The notes beneath the pieces are model-generated. The model was not told the DNA's origin and did not search any database. It saw only the letters and a list, made by a program, of their open reading frames with translations. The translations under genes and the position numbers were made by a program. A DNA stretch of 64,000 bases, taken from Floridanema evergladense. Its GTDB lineage: Bacteria > Cyanobacteriota > Cyanobacteriia > Cyanobacteriales > Aerosakkonemataceae. Positions 17,806 to 27,296 of this stretch are shown piece by piece. The stretch lies in NCBI RefSeq assembly GCF_041929205.1, contig NZ_JBHFNT010000309.1; one strand, given 5' to 3'. Each line of letters begins with the position of its first letter. Position 1 is the stretch's first letter.

Positions 17806-17846
17806 GAATTGTTTACCTTCTGCCCTTCTGCTCTCTGCTCCTCTGC

Positions 17847-18422
17847 CTAATTCGCTGGCAAAACTCTAACTTCACCAGAAATATTGGCTTCGCTGCCTGT
17901 TTTTGCCCAATTAGCGTAATCTAGCAGGAGTTGTTGCATTAAGCGATGTTTGATTGTGAGTAATACGCTTTTGAGTAGACCGTTACCTGTGGTTTCTAGT
18001 AGTGGTTTGGGAGTCAACCAAAAGGGGGGCGGTAATTCTACTTGAACTTGTAAATCTGCTTTGCCTTTGAGGTAGGTAATGCCGTCAATTTGATGGGGAG
18101 AAAGTCGCCCTTTCAAATTTAAGGCAAAGCGTTGGTTAATGTATTCCACACCTCGAATTTGACAACGCATTGATTCTAAATGAACAGTACCATCGCTGTC
18201 TGCCCACACCCGCATATCTACTGTGGGCTGAATCATCAATGTTAAAAATGCCAGTGGGCGCATTTTTAGCCGAAATACTTCTTCGCTTAACTGTTCAATC
18301 CGATTTACATCAACTAAAGCTTGGACTAAACGTTTTGGTTGACGTAAATAATGTTGAATGGGTATCGGTTGCTGGGGAACAGCGATTTCCACTGATTGGG
18401 AGGCATCAAATCGGGTGTGCAT
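17847..18422 (-). CDS. DUF1997 domain protein
   Basis: The 191-residue soluble protein resembles the DUF1997 family of cyanobacteria and plants. Characteristic stretches are LVDVNRIEQLSEEVFRLKMRP, FLTLMIQPTVDMRVW and a PPPFWLTPKPLLETTGNGLL region near the C-terminus. The alternating strands fit a lipid- or pigment-binding START-like fold, but that is inference. No function is established that I know of. Divergent to pheA, convergent with rnhB. Start ATG at 18422. Confidence 0.75.
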   Translation of the reverse strand: MHTRFDASQSVEIAVPQQPIPIQHYLRQPKRLVQALVDVNRIEQLSEEVFRLKMRPLAFLTLMIQPTVDMRVWADSDGTVHLESMRCQIRGVEYINQRFALNLKGRLSPHQIDGITYLKGKADLQVQVELPPPFWLTPKPLLETTGNGLLKSVLLTIKHRLMQQLLLDYANWAKTGSEANISGEVRVLPAN

Positions 18423-18685
18423 GAGATGTTGGTAACAGAAGTTTACGCTGTACTACTACTTACTTAATTGTACGTTACAGTTCTTAAAAGTTCCGTGCAA
18501 TTGCTTGTAACTTAAATTTGCATTTCAGCAGTGAAATTTAGCTTCTGATAGTAAACTGTTGAGAAACTATGTATGCTTATCATTACAAAAGTTTACGAAC
18601 TATTCCTCTCTAAAATGGCATAAGTCACCGGATAGAGTCTGTTGGAAATGCTGAGAAACGTTACAAAACTGAGATTTATTACTTT

Positions 18686-19576
18686 ATGAGTCTATCAATT
18701 GCACACTTGGGGCCAACTGGTACTTACGCAGAAGCAGCTGCTTTGGCTTATTCTCAATGGTTAACTCAAGAAACTGGTCAGGAATCAATTTTGTGTTCTT
18801 ACCCTAGCATTGCTCAAACTTTGGAAGCTGTGGCGAATGGGGAGGCTTGTTTGGGTGTAGTTCCCATTGAAAATTCTCTGGAAGGTAGCGTGACAATGAC
18901 AATGGATGCTTTGTGGCGATTCGATAATTTACAAATTCAACGATCGTTAGTTTTACCTATTGCTCATGCTTTATTATCTTGTGCCGAAGATTTGGCATTA
19001 ATTCGAGCGATTTATTCTCATCCCCAAGCTTTAGCTCAATGTCAAGGTTGGATTGATAAGTTTTTACCTTTAGCGCAGTTAGTTCCGACTAATGCGACTA
19101 CGGAAGCTTTACAACATTTAGAACAGGATAAAACAGCGGGTGCGATCGCTTCTCAACGCGCCGCTCAACTTTACAATTTACCAATTTTAGCTTGTCCAAT
19201 TAATGATTATCCAGATAATCATACCAGGTTTTTGGTAGTAAGTTTAAATGCTGCTTCTGGTGGTACTCATACTTCTTTGGCTTTTAGTGTGCCAGCAAAT
19301 GTACCAGGGGCTTTAGCTAAACTTTTACAAATATTTGCTAGTCGTAATATTAATCTTAGCCGGATTGAATCTCGTCCGACTAAGCGATCGCTCGGTGAAT
19401 ATTTATTTTTTATTGATATTGAAGCTGATGCTAACGATCCAGCAATCCAATCTGCAATAGCCGAATTAAAGCTGCATACGGAAACTTTAAAAATTTTTGG
19501 TAGTTATAAAGTTTTACCCATTAACTCAAACAATCAGGATGTAACAGACATTTTAAATCAAGAAACTTTTGAATGA
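18686..19576 (+). CDS. pheA: Prephenate dehydratase
   Basis: The 296-residue enzyme converts prephenate to phenylpyruvate for phenylalanine synthesis. The periplasmic-binding-like catalytic part (residues 1-185) shows LGPTGTYAEAAA at the start, GVVPIENSLEGSV, and an NDYPDNHTRFLV segment whose threonine (in the family TRF motif) is the catalytic residue. A C-terminal ACT domain follows, with GALAKLLQIFASRNINLSRIESRP, the ESRP motif that binds phenylalanine for feedback control. The downstream membrane gene overlaps its stop by four bases (ATGA), so the two are translationally coupled. Confidence 0.95.
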   Translation: MSLSIAHLGPTGTYAEAAALAYSQWLTQETGQESILCSYPSIAQTLEAVANGEACLGVVPIENSLEGSVTMTMDALWRFDNLQIQRSLVLPIAHALLSCAEDLALIRAIYSHPQALAQCQGWIDKFLPLAQLVPTNATTEALQHLEQDKTAGAIASQRAAQLYNLPILACPINDYPDNHTRFLVVSLNAASGGTHTSLAFSVPANVPGALAKLLQIFASRNINLSRIESRPTKRSLGEYLFFIDIEADANDPAIQSAIAELKLHTETLKIFGSYKVLPINSNNQDVTDILNQETFE

Positions 19577-21030
19577 TGAATATAGTCTTTCTCTCCATCC
19601 GAGAAAAGTTAATGTGGGAAAGAAAACTAATGTTAATCTTAGCTGCTCAAGGTATTCCCAATTTACCTGATTTAACCCAACCCAGTCAAATTATGCAGTT
19701 CGGGGGAGAAATACTGCGTTTATTTTTGATTTTAGTTGGTTTGGTTGGGGTGTTGGGAGTGGCGATCGCTCTTTTAAGTTTTTCGCTCTTTTCTTTACGA
19801 AAAGACGCACCAGAACCCGGAATTTTTATTGGCGAATGGGTAGTGCGTTACTCGGCTTTATTGCGGGGTTTACAACATACTGCTTTAGTGTTAATTCTAG
19901 TAATAGTCGGCTTTTTTCTTTGTACAACTTTAGCGAATCGTTATCATTTTTGGGAACAAGGGAAAGTAACTCAAGTAGCAGCAAGTGTAGCTGGCGATCG
20001 ATTAGAACAAACAGCACCTGAAGTACGTTACAGCATTCAAGAACCATTAAGTTACAACACGCAAGTAGGAAACAGAATAGTTAAAGTGCAGGAAAAAAGA
20101 ACTGTGAACCGTTTATTAGCAATTAATGGTTCCCAAGTTCAAGTTAATATTATGCAAGCTTCCGATCCGCAAAAGAACGATCGCAACATTTATTTAGTAG
20201 ACTTTGCCGCAGAATATCAAGTAATAAATCGCCTCAAAGATACTGATAATTTTGTCTTGGAAGTACCACCACCTAACGGCTATTCTTTACTGCAAAACTT
20301 TAAAGTAGAACAAAACGGAACTCGATTAGAACCAAATAATCCAGGTGAATATACCTTTCCCTTTCGCTTACTACCAAACACAGAAACTCGCTTTCGTGTC
20401 ACCTACCAAGCCCAAGGAGGCCCTCGTTGGGTTTACAATGCCAATGGGCAATTACTTTCTAATTTTCGACTTTCTGTATTAGCTAATTTTCCTAATGCAG
20501 ATTTTGCCAGTGGTGTAGTTCCTACAGAAGCAAAAGTAGAGGGAAAAGGTACTCGTTTTACCTGGGTTTTTGATGATAATGTTTCTGTTCTCAATCCCTT
20601 TGGCGTATTTACAGCAACGGGAACAATTCGCAATACAGGAATTCTCCCACGTTTACTATTATTAGCCCCAGCAATCTTTCTCTGGTGGTTGTTATTATTG
20701 TATTTTTCAATTCCGATGCAATTAAAAGATGTAGCAATCACAGGGGGAATTTTCTTTGCTACGATTTTGGCTATAACTTATCTAAGTCGAATTATAAATC
20801 CCCAGTTAGCTTGGGCGATCGCATCTCTCGTCCTCTTAACTCTAGCCTGGGGACTAGGAAGGAATCTAAGGGCATCTCTAGCAGCTTTCATCTGTACTAT
20901 TGCTGGGGCAGTTCTACCAATTTTAGGGTTAATAGTACCTTACAGTGGTTTAACCTTGAGCATAGCAGGATTGCTTTCCGCGATTTGGTTAGCTGTCTTA
21001 AACTGGTACGGCTGGTATCCGCTGAGGTAA
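19573..21030 (+). CDS. Multi-pass membrane protein with a large exoplasmic domain, unknown function
   Basis: The 485-residue protein has two transmembrane helices near the N-terminus (about residues 45-75 and 95-118). A soluble domain of roughly 230 residues follows, rich in strands (IVKVQEKRTVNRLLAINGSQVQVN, PGEYTFPFRLLPNTETRFRVTYQ). The C-terminal membrane domain has five or six helices. Topology suggests the beta-rich domain faces the periplasm or thylakoid lumen. I do not recognise a named family. The ATG at 19573 overlaps the pheA stop; later in-frame ATG codons (19612, 19630) could also serve. Confidence 0.7.
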   Translation: MMNIVFLSIREKLMWERKLMLILAAQGIPNLPDLTQPSQIMQFGGEILRLFLILVGLVGVLGVAIALLSFSLFSLRKDAPEPGIFIGEWVVRYSALLRGLQHTALVLILVIVGFFLCTTLANRYHFWEQGKVTQVAASVAGDRLEQTAPEVRYSIQEPLSYNTQVGNRIVKVQEKRTVNRLLAINGSQVQVNIMQASDPQKNDRNIYLVDFAAEYQVINRLKDTDNFVLEVPPPNGYSLLQNFKVEQNGTRLEPNNPGEYTFPFRLLPNTETRFRVTYQAQGGPRWVYNANGQLLSNFRLSVLANFPNADFASGVVPTEAKVEGKGTRFTWVFDDNVSVLNPFGVFTATGTIRNTGILPRLLLLAPAIFLWWLLLLYFSIPMQLKDVAITGGIFFATILAITYLSRIINPQLAWAIASLVLLTLAWGLGRNLRASLAAFICTIAGAVLPILGLIVPYSGLTLSIAGLLSAIWLAVLNWYGWYPLR

Positions 21031-21110
21031 ACTAAGTACGTTGTTGCGCTTCAGCGATAATGTGGCGCTTACGCGCAACAACGTACTTTAGTTTCTACTT
21101 AAGTCGTCAA

Positions 21111-21752
21111 TTAGTCTTTTAAAGTATCTTTAAGCACAGTTCTAGCAGCTAAATGATTGCGAGTAGAAGTGAGAATTTCTGCTTCCCTTTCCAACCGAGA
21201 GACAGTATCATCCATTTCTAACAACATCTGTTGTTCTGCTGGTACACCGTAGAGGTTACTAGCAACCCAATAAGACAACTCTCTTGGTAGAGAAGGAATA
21301 TCATCGGGTAATTCAATATTTTGTTCTGTAAGCTTGGCGGAAAGGCGCACTACATCCCGCAGTAATTGTTCTACATTGGCTGCTAAAGAGTTCAATTCCC
21401 TCTGGGGTGGTTGATCTTCAATCCATTCTACCAACCCAACTCGGTAAGGCTTTTCGCGCACGTATTCCAAAACTCGAAAACGTTGCTGCCCTAGAGTGAG
21501 TATTTTCATGCGGTCATCTGGTAATCTTTGAAAGCGGACGATTTCCGCACAGCAACCTACTGATGCTGGTTTACCGGATGGTTCCATTAGTAGTACCCCA
21601 AAACGACGATCGCTCTCCAGAATCGTATTCATCATAATTCGGTAGCGAAACTCAAAAATATGCAGCGGTAGGGGTCTACCGGGAAACAAAACTACTTCTG
21701 GTAGTGGGAATAAAGGAAGCTCTCGAACCGCGATCGAGGATGACGGTGGCAT
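21111..21752 (-). CDS. LON peptidase substrate-binding domain protein
   Basis: The protein has about 213 residues and consists mainly of the N-terminal (LAN/PUA-like) domain of Lon, without AAA or protease domains. Signature stretches are ELPLFPLPEVVLFPGRPLPL, HIFEFRYRIMMN, and a helical C-terminus with LPRELSYWVASNLYG. It probably recognises or delivers substrates, but the partner is unknown. The start is placed at ATG 21752, where the conserved region begins; an upstream in-frame TTG (21818) would add 22 unconserved residues. It lies after rpsJ on the same strand, an arrangement I recall from other cyanobacteria, and may be read from the str operon. Confidence 0.85.
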   Translation of the reverse strand: MPPSSSIAVRELPLFPLPEVVLFPGRPLPLHIFEFRYRIMMNTILESDRRFGVLLMEPSGKPASVGCCAEIVRFQRLPDDRMKILTLGQQRFRVLEYVREKPYRVGLVEWIEDQPPQRELNSLAANVEQLLRDVVRLSAKLTEQNIELPDDIPSLPRELSYWVASNLYGVPAEQQMLLEMDDTVSRLEREAEILTSTRNHLAARTVLKDTLKD

Positions 21753-21880
21753 AGTCACAGAGGGTAATGGCGTTTCTTTATTTACTTTAACTGATCTAAA
21801 CCACAAAACAGAAATCAAGTCAGCCTTTCAGAATTACTTCTAAAAGGCTATCTCAAGTGTGAGATGGAGAAAGAAACTGA

Positions 21881-22198
21881 TTACAGTTTGACTTCAATAT
21901 CGACACCTGCTGGCAAATCAAGTTTCATCAAAGCATCAATAGTCTTAGAAGAAGGCTGATAGATATCAATAATCCGGCGATGAGTCCGAGTTTCAAAATG
22001 TTCTCTAGAATCTTTATCTACGTGAGGAGAACGCAAAACGCAGTAAATTTTCTTGCGTGTAGGTAGGGGAATTGGGCCAATAGCTGTAGCTTGTGTCCGA
22101 TTTGCGGTGTCTACAATCTTTTCACAAGAGGTGTCAAGCAGACGACGGTCAAATGCTTTTAAACGAATGCGAATTTTTTGCTGCTGAATGGTTGCCAT
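21881..22198 (-). CDS. rpsJ: 30S ribosomal protein S10
   Basis: The 105-residue protein opens with IRIRLKAFDRRLLD and contains IPLPTRKKIYCVLRSPHVDKDSREHFE, all typical of S10, which also acts as NusE in antitermination. It is the last ribosomal gene of the str operon here (rpsL-rpsG-fusA-tuf-rpsJ), the usual cyanobacterial order. Confidence 0.98.
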   Translation of the reverse strand: MATIQQQKIRIRLKAFDRRLLDTSCEKIVDTANRTQATAIGPIPLPTRKKIYCVLRSPHVDKDSREHFETRTHRRIIDIYQPSSKTIDALMKLDLPAGVDIEVKL

Positions 22199-22331
22199 TT
22201 TTTTAGTTTTCTAGGTTCTAAAGTAATTGTATGTTTTCAGTTAGACAGTTTTAGCAGGATGCTGAAGGAGCAGAAAAGTATTTTACCAAACTGGCAATAC
22301 TTTTCTGCCCCTTGAGTAGTTTAAAAAGTGA

Positions 22332-23561
22332 CTACTTCAGAATTTTGGAAACAACGCCTGCACCGATGGTACGACCACCTTCACGGATCGCAAAGCGCAT
22401 ACCTTGTTCGATCGCGATCGCGTTGATCAACTCCACAGTCATTTTCACCCGGTCTCCTGGCATCACCATTTCTGCGGCGCTGCCATCATCTGCGGTAAAA
22501 GCTGCAATAGTTCCAGTTACGTCAGTTGTCCGTACATAGAACTGAGGACGGTAGCCAGGGAAGAAAGGAGTTTTCCGACCACCTTCTTTTTCGGTCAGAA
22601 CGTACACTTCCCCCTCGAATTTAGTATGAGGCGTAATGGAACCAGGTTTAGCGATTACCATACCCCGTTCAATGTCGGCTTTTTGGATACCGCGAAGCAG
22701 TAGACCAGCGTTATCACCAGCCATACCTTCGTCAAGACTCTTCTTGAACATTTCAATCCCAGTCACAGTGGTATTGCGGGTATCTCTCAAGCCCACTAAT
22801 TCAACTGTATCGCCCACTTTGACCTTACCGCGTTCGATCCGACCTGTAGCCACAGTACCACGACCAGTAATCGAGAATACGTCTTCTACCGCCATCAGGA
22901 ACGGCTTGTCAATATCCCGTTCTGGAGTCGGAATGTAATCATCCACCGCATCCATTAGTTCGTAGATTTTATCTACCCACTCATTATCACCCTTTTGAGT
23001 TTTGGGGTTTGCGGTCATTGCTTCCAGCGCCTTCAGACCTGAGCCACGAATGATGGGTATATTGTCACCATCAAACTCGTATTCACTCAAAAGTTCGCGC
23101 AACTCTAATTCTACGAGTTCGAGGAGTTCCTCGTCATCTACCATGTCAACCTTGTTCAGAAAGATGACTAGCCGAGGTACACCTACCTGACGTGCTAATA
23201 GGATATGCTCCTTGGTTTGGGGCATAGCGCCATCGGTTGCTGCTACCACGAGAATCCCACCATCCATTTGGGCTGCACCAGTGATCATGTTTTTCACATA
23301 GTCAGCGTGTCCGGGACAGTCTACGTGAGCGTAGTGACGATTTGCCGTTTCGTATTCTACGTGGGCTGTATTGATTGTGATCCCCCGTGCTTTTTCTTCG
23401 GGAGCCGCATCAATTTGGTCATAAGCCTTAGCTACTGCATTACCCAAGGCAGCCAAGGTCATAGTGATTGCTGCGGTTAAGGTAGTCTTGCCGTGGTCAA
23501 CGTGACCGATCGTACCGATGTTAACGTGGGGTTTATTCCTTTCAAACTTTGCGCGTGCCAT
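22332..23561 (-). CDS. tuf: Elongation factor Tu
   Basis: The 409-residue GTPase delivers aminoacyl-tRNA to the ribosome. The P-loop is GHVDHGKT near residue 19, the G3 motif is DCPGHADY, and G4 is NKVD. Domains II and III follow in order, ending in GRTIGAGVVSKILK. The GDNEWVDKI insertion is as seen in cyanobacterial and plastid EF-Tu. It sits between fusA and rpsJ in the str operon. Confidence 0.98.
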   Translation of the reverse strand: MARAKFERNKPHVNIGTIGHVDHGKTTLTAAITMTLAALGNAVAKAYDQIDAAPEEKARGITINTAHVEYETANRHYAHVDCPGHADYVKNMITGAAQMDGGILVVAATDGAMPQTKEHILLARQVGVPRLVIFLNKVDMVDDEELLELVELELRELLSEYEFDGDNIPIIRGSGLKALEAMTANPKTQKGDNEWVDKIYELMDAVDDYIPTPERDIDKPFLMAVEDVFSITGRGTVATGRIERGKVKVGDTVELVGLRDTRNTTVTGIEMFKKSLDEGMAGDNAGLLLRGIQKADIERGMVIAKPGSITPHTKFEGEVYVLTEKEGGRKTPFFPGYRPQFYVRTTDVTGTIAAFTADDGSAAEMVMPGDRVKMTVELINAIAIEQGMRFAIREGGRTIGAGVVSKILK

Positions 23562-23600
23562 GAATTTAGATCTTCCTTTTTCCTAGTTATGCGAGAAGTA

Positions 23601-23683
23601 AGGTGTTGGGTGTTAGGGGTTGGGTGTTGGGGAAATTATCTTTTTCCTTATCCCTATCCCCTATCCCCTATCCCCTATCCCTT
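23601..23683. repeat. GGGTGTTGGG / CCCTATC tandem repeat pair between fusA and tuf
   Basis: GGTGTTGGGTGTTAGGGGTTGGG on the left and tandem CCCTATC units on the right can pair as a long imperfect hairpin. The element fills the fusA-tuf gap and runs into the fusA stop codon (23682-23684). Confidence 0.7.
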
Positions 23684-25760
23684 ATGCGTTCCCTTTGCTC
23701 TTAGCGATGATAGCTTCAGCCACGTTGCGCGGCACTTCTTCGTAGTGGCTAAATTCCATCGAGAATATACCCCGACCTTGTGTTCTAGACCGGATATCGG
23801 TGGCATAGCCAAACATTGCTGCCAATGGCACCTTAGCGGTGACTTTGGCAATTCCCTGTTCCGATCCCATCCCTTCGATTTGACCGCGACGGGAATTGAG
23901 GTCGCCCATCACATCTCCCAAAAAGTTTTCGGGAACTTCAACCTCAACTTTCATCATAGGCTCCAACAGCACTGGTTTAGCTTTTGCTACAGCTGCTTTT
24001 AGTGCCATTGAACCTGCGATTTTGAAGGCCATTTCATTCGAGTCTACGTCGTGATAAGACCCATCCACTAAAGTCGCTTTCACGTCAATCAGTGGATATC
24101 CAGCTAATACGCCAGATTCACAGGTTTCTTTGATCCCTTGCTCTGCTGGGCCAATGTACTCTTTCGGTACTACACCGCCCACGATCTTGGATACAAATTC
24201 AAAACCGCTACCGGGATCTCCTGGTTCTAGGTCAATCACTACGTGACCATACTGACCTTTACCACCACTTTGACGGATAAATTTGCCTTCCACTCTGTTG
24301 ACAGCTGCGCGAATAGTTTCTCGGTAAGCTACTTGGGGTGCGCCTACATTAGCTTCTACTTTGAATTCGCGTAACATCCGATCGACCAGAATTTCTAAGT
24401 GCAATTCACCCATTCCCGCAATCACAGTTTGGTTAGTTTCTGGGTCAATCCGCACCCGAAAGGTTGGGTCTTCATCTGCCAAGGATTGCAGTGCTTTCGA
24501 GAGTTTTTCTGAATCCTGCTTGGTTTTTGGTTCGACCGCTACTGAGATTACAGGCTCGGGAATGAACAGGGATTCTAGAATTATTGGGTTAGCTTCGTCG
24601 CAGAGTGTATCGCCTGTGATGGTGTCTTTTAGACCGAGTGCGGCTCCTAAATCACCTGCACGGAGTTCTTCTACATCCACCCGATCGTCTGCTTTCAGAA
24701 CGACTAGGCGCGAGATCCGCTCTTTCTTACTTTTACTGGCGTTTAAGACGTAGCTACCTTTTTTCAGAACGCCTGAGTAGACGCGAACGAAGGTGAGACG
24801 ACCATAAGGATCTGCCATAATCTTGAAGGCTAAGGCTGATAATGGTGCCTTGTCATCTGCCCGTCTTTCTACTGTTTCTCCACCTGGGAGTTGTCCCTGA
24901 ATGGGTGGTATGTCTATCGGAGCGGGTAGATAATCAACTACTGCATCTAACAATAGCTGAACACCTTTGTTTTTGAAGGCTGAACCGCAAAGCACTGGTA
25001 CGATCGCGCCAGCAATAGTACCCTTTCTTAGCGCCAAATGAATTTCTTCTTCAGTTAATTCTTCTCCTTCAAAGTACTTGTTCATCAGTTCGTCGTCAGT
25101 TTCAGCTACTGCTTCTACCAACTTCTGATGAAACTCTTGTGCTTTATCTTGGAGATCTTCAGGAATCTCTGTTTCTTGGATATCTGTGCCTTGATCGTTT
25201 GTATAGACAAAGGCTTTCTTCTTCACCAGATCGATGATTCCTTTGAATTCACTTTCACTACCTATGGGTAGTTGAATCGCTACCGCATTGGCTCTGAGGC
25301 GATCGCATATTTGCTCGTAAACTTTATAGAAGTTCGCCCCTGTCCGATCCATTTTATTGATAAAGGCAAGCCGCGGCACTTTATATCTATCTGCCTGCCG
25401 CCATACGGTTTCAGATTGAGGCTGTACACCTCCCACCGAGCAAAATACAGCTATCACTCCATCCAAAACTCTCATGGAGCGTTCAACTTCAATGGTGAAA
25501 TCTACGTGACCCGGTGTATCAATAATGTTGATCTGGTGGTCTTTCCAGCTAGTGCTGATCGCGGCAGCAGTAATGGTAATTCCTCGCTCCCGCTCTTGCT
25601 CCATCCAGTCTGTTACGGCAGTTCCTTCATGGACTTCTCCAATTTTATGGATAATACCGGAATAGAACAGGATTCTTTCTGTCGTTGTTGTCTTGCCTGC
25701 ATCAATGTGGGCTGCAATACCTATATTGCGTGTTTTTTCAAGCGGGATGGTACGTGCCAC
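23682..25760 (-). CDS. fusA: Elongation factor G
   Basis: The 692-residue translocase has an N-terminal GTPase domain (AHIDAGKTTTTER P-loop, DTPGHVDF, NKMDRTGA), then domains II-V ending in FGYATDIRSRTQGRG and FSHYEEVP. The length is normal for EF-G. The start is GTG at 25760. It lies between rpsG and tuf. Confidence 0.98.
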   Translation of the reverse strand: MARTIPLEKTRNIGIAAHIDAGKTTTTERILFYSGIIHKIGEVHEGTAVTDWMEQERERGITITAAAISTSWKDHQINIIDTPGHVDFTIEVERSMRVLDGVIAVFCSVGGVQPQSETVWRQADRYKVPRLAFINKMDRTGANFYKVYEQICDRLRANAVAIQLPIGSESEFKGIIDLVKKKAFVYTNDQGTDIQETEIPEDLQDKAQEFHQKLVEAVAETDDELMNKYFEGEELTEEEIHLALRKGTIAGAIVPVLCGSAFKNKGVQLLLDAVVDYLPAPIDIPPIQGQLPGGETVERRADDKAPLSALAFKIMADPYGRLTFVRVYSGVLKKGSYVLNASKSKKERISRLVVLKADDRVDVEELRAGDLGAALGLKDTITGDTLCDEANPIILESLFIPEPVISVAVEPKTKQDSEKLSKALQSLADEDPTFRVRIDPETNQTVIAGMGELHLEILVDRMLREFKVEANVGAPQVAYRETIRAAVNRVEGKFIRQSGGKGQYGHVVIDLEPGDPGSGFEFVSKIVGGVVPKEYIGPAEQGIKETCESGVLAGYPLIDVKATLVDGSYHDVDSNEMAFKIAGSMALKAAVAKAKPVLLEPMMKVEVEVPENFLGDVMGDLNSRRGQIEGMGSEQGIAKVTAKVPLAAMFGYATDIRSRTQGRGIFSMEFSHYEEVPRNVAEAIIAKSKGNA

Positions 25761-25852
25761 GGCTACCTCCTTGGTTATTGCCGTAGATAAACTTTCTTTA
25801 CTCTCTGTTAAGATTCTATACTTTTTTGTGGTGAACCCACCGATTTTGGGAG

Positions 25853-26323
25853 TTAGTAGCGATAGTGAGCAAATGCCTTATTCGCTTCTGCCATCCGGTG
25901 CGTTTCTTCCCGCTTCCGAATCGCACTTCCCGTTTCATTTGCCGCATCCATCAACTCTGACGCTAATCTATTAGCCATTGAGCGTCCGGTTCTAGCACGA
26001 GAAAATTGGATTAACCAACGTAGTGCTAAAGTTGCACCTCTATCTGAGCGAACTTCCATTGGTACTTGGTATGTAGCACCACCTACACGGCGAGCTTTTA
26101 CCTCTACCAAAGGCGTAGCATTTTTTACGGCTCGCTCAAAGGTTTCTAGAGGATCGGAACCAGTCCGTTCTTCAATAATCTTAAAAGCATCGTAAACAAT
26201 GCCCGAAGCAACGGACTTCTTACCACTCTTCATTACCCGCCGCACCATCATACTGACTAAGCGGCTGTTATATACAGGATCTGGTGGTACGGGACGTTTT
26301 TGAACAACTGAACGACGAGACAT
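25853..26323 (-). CDS. rpsG: 30S ribosomal protein S7
   Basis: The 156-residue protein begins MSRRSVVQKRPVPPDP and has VEVKARRVGGATYQVP and LAEANKAFAHYRY-like endings typical of S7, which nucleates assembly of the 30S head. Second gene of the str operon. Confidence 0.98.
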   Translation of the reverse strand: MSRRSVVQKRPVPPDPVYNSRLVSMMVRRVMKSGKKSVASGIVYDAFKIIEERTGSDPLETFERAVKNATPLVEVKARRVGGATYQVPMEVRSDRGATLALRWLIQFSRARTGRSMANRLASELMDAANETGSAIRKREETHRMAEANKAFAHYRY

Positions 26324-26506
26324 AATAAGCCTTCAACATGGACTTTAAAGATTTGGCTTAAGGCATGAAATTAAGCCTTATGGCATCAAATTATTTCTGA
26401 GCAACTAATTTTTGCAACTTTCGCAGGTGATGGCTGGGCGCTTTTCCTACTTTGTGCCTCTAACTTAATTCCCAATACCCTTAAGAATTGGGAACTTATA
26501 TCTTTA

Positions 26507-26893
26507 TTATTTAGCGGCTGCTGCTTTGGGACGCTTAGTACCATACTTGGAACGTCCTTGCTTCCGGTCTTTCACACCAGCTGTATCTAGAGTACCGCGA
26601 ATAATGTGATATCTTACCCCAGGTAAATCTTTTACCCGACCACCCCGAATCATCACAACGGAGTGTTCCTGCAAGTTATGTCCGATGCCTGGAATGTATG
26701 CTGTTACCTCAAATCCAGAGGTAAGTCTGACTCTAGCTACTTTACGAAGTGCCGAGTTGGGTTTTTTCGGAGTAGTTGTATATACTCTAGTACAAACACC
26801 GCGTCGCTGAGGACAACTCTTCAACGCAGGCGACTTTGTTTTCTTACGCGCTTTTTGGCGTTCATCACGAATTAATTGTTGAATTGTGGGCAT
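26507..26893 (-). CDS. rpsL: 30S ribosomal protein S12
   Basis: The 128-residue protein begins MPTIQQLIRDERQKA and contains CPQRRGVCTRVYTTTPKKPNS and PGVRYHIIRG, the decoding-centre segments where streptomycin-resistance substitutions arise. The wild-type lysines are present (KKPNS). First gene of the str operon; 55 bases separate it from iscA upstream on the same strand. Confidence 0.98.
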   Translation of the reverse strand: MPTIQQLIRDERQKARKKTKSPALKSCPQRRGVCTRVYTTTPKKPNSALRKVARVRLTSGFEVTAYIPGIGHNLQEHSVVMIRGGRVKDLPGVRYHIIRGTLDTAGVKDRKQGRSKYGTKRPKAAAAK

Positions 26894-26948
26894 GACCTCT
26901 AGGGTACTGTCTTGGCTGTTTGGAATTAATCACAAATATTTATTATAT

Positions 26949-27290
26949 CTATTTGAGTGGATTTGTGTCAATTACAGAAAAAGAATTGCCACAACCACAA
27001 CTGGAACTAGCATTAGGGTTATGAAAGCGAAAGCCTCCACCCATCAAATCTTCAGTATAGTCTAGGGTGAGGCCGTTAATATATTCTAAAGTATTTTCTT
27101 CTACTACAATTTGTATACCTTGGCAATCATAAACTCGATCGCCCGATCGAGTTGCGCGATCGAACTCTAGCGTATAGTATATCCCAGCGCAGCCCCCAGG
27201 CTGAACACCCAAGCGAAACAGAGAGTTTGGTTGTTTTTGTGCCATTAGTCGCTTGACTTCGCTGGCGGCTGCTTTGCTGAGATTAATCAT
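26949..27290 (-). CDS. IscA/HesB-family iron-sulfur cluster assembly protein
   Basis: The 113-residue A-type carrier has the three conserved cysteines Cys34 (GGCAG), Cys98 and Cys100 (SCGCGNSF), and the LDYTEDLMGGGFRFHNP segment. A-type proteins pass Fe-S clusters or iron to apo-proteins. It lies six bases downstream of the cupin gene, so the two are an operon. Which A-type subclass (IscA or SufA) it represents cannot be settled from sequence alone. Confidence 0.9.
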   Translation of the reverse strand: MINLSKAAASEVKRLMAQKQPNSLFRLGVQPGGCAGIYYTLEFDRATRSGDRVYDCQGIQIVVEENTLEYINGLTLDYTEDLMGGGFRFHNPNASSSCGCGNSFSVIDTNPLK

Positions 27291-27296
27291 TAGTGC

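Noticed and set aside
25272..25790. 172-codon plus-strand frame opposite fusA
   Set aside because: Antisense to the highly conserved GTPase domain of EF-G; no independent motif.
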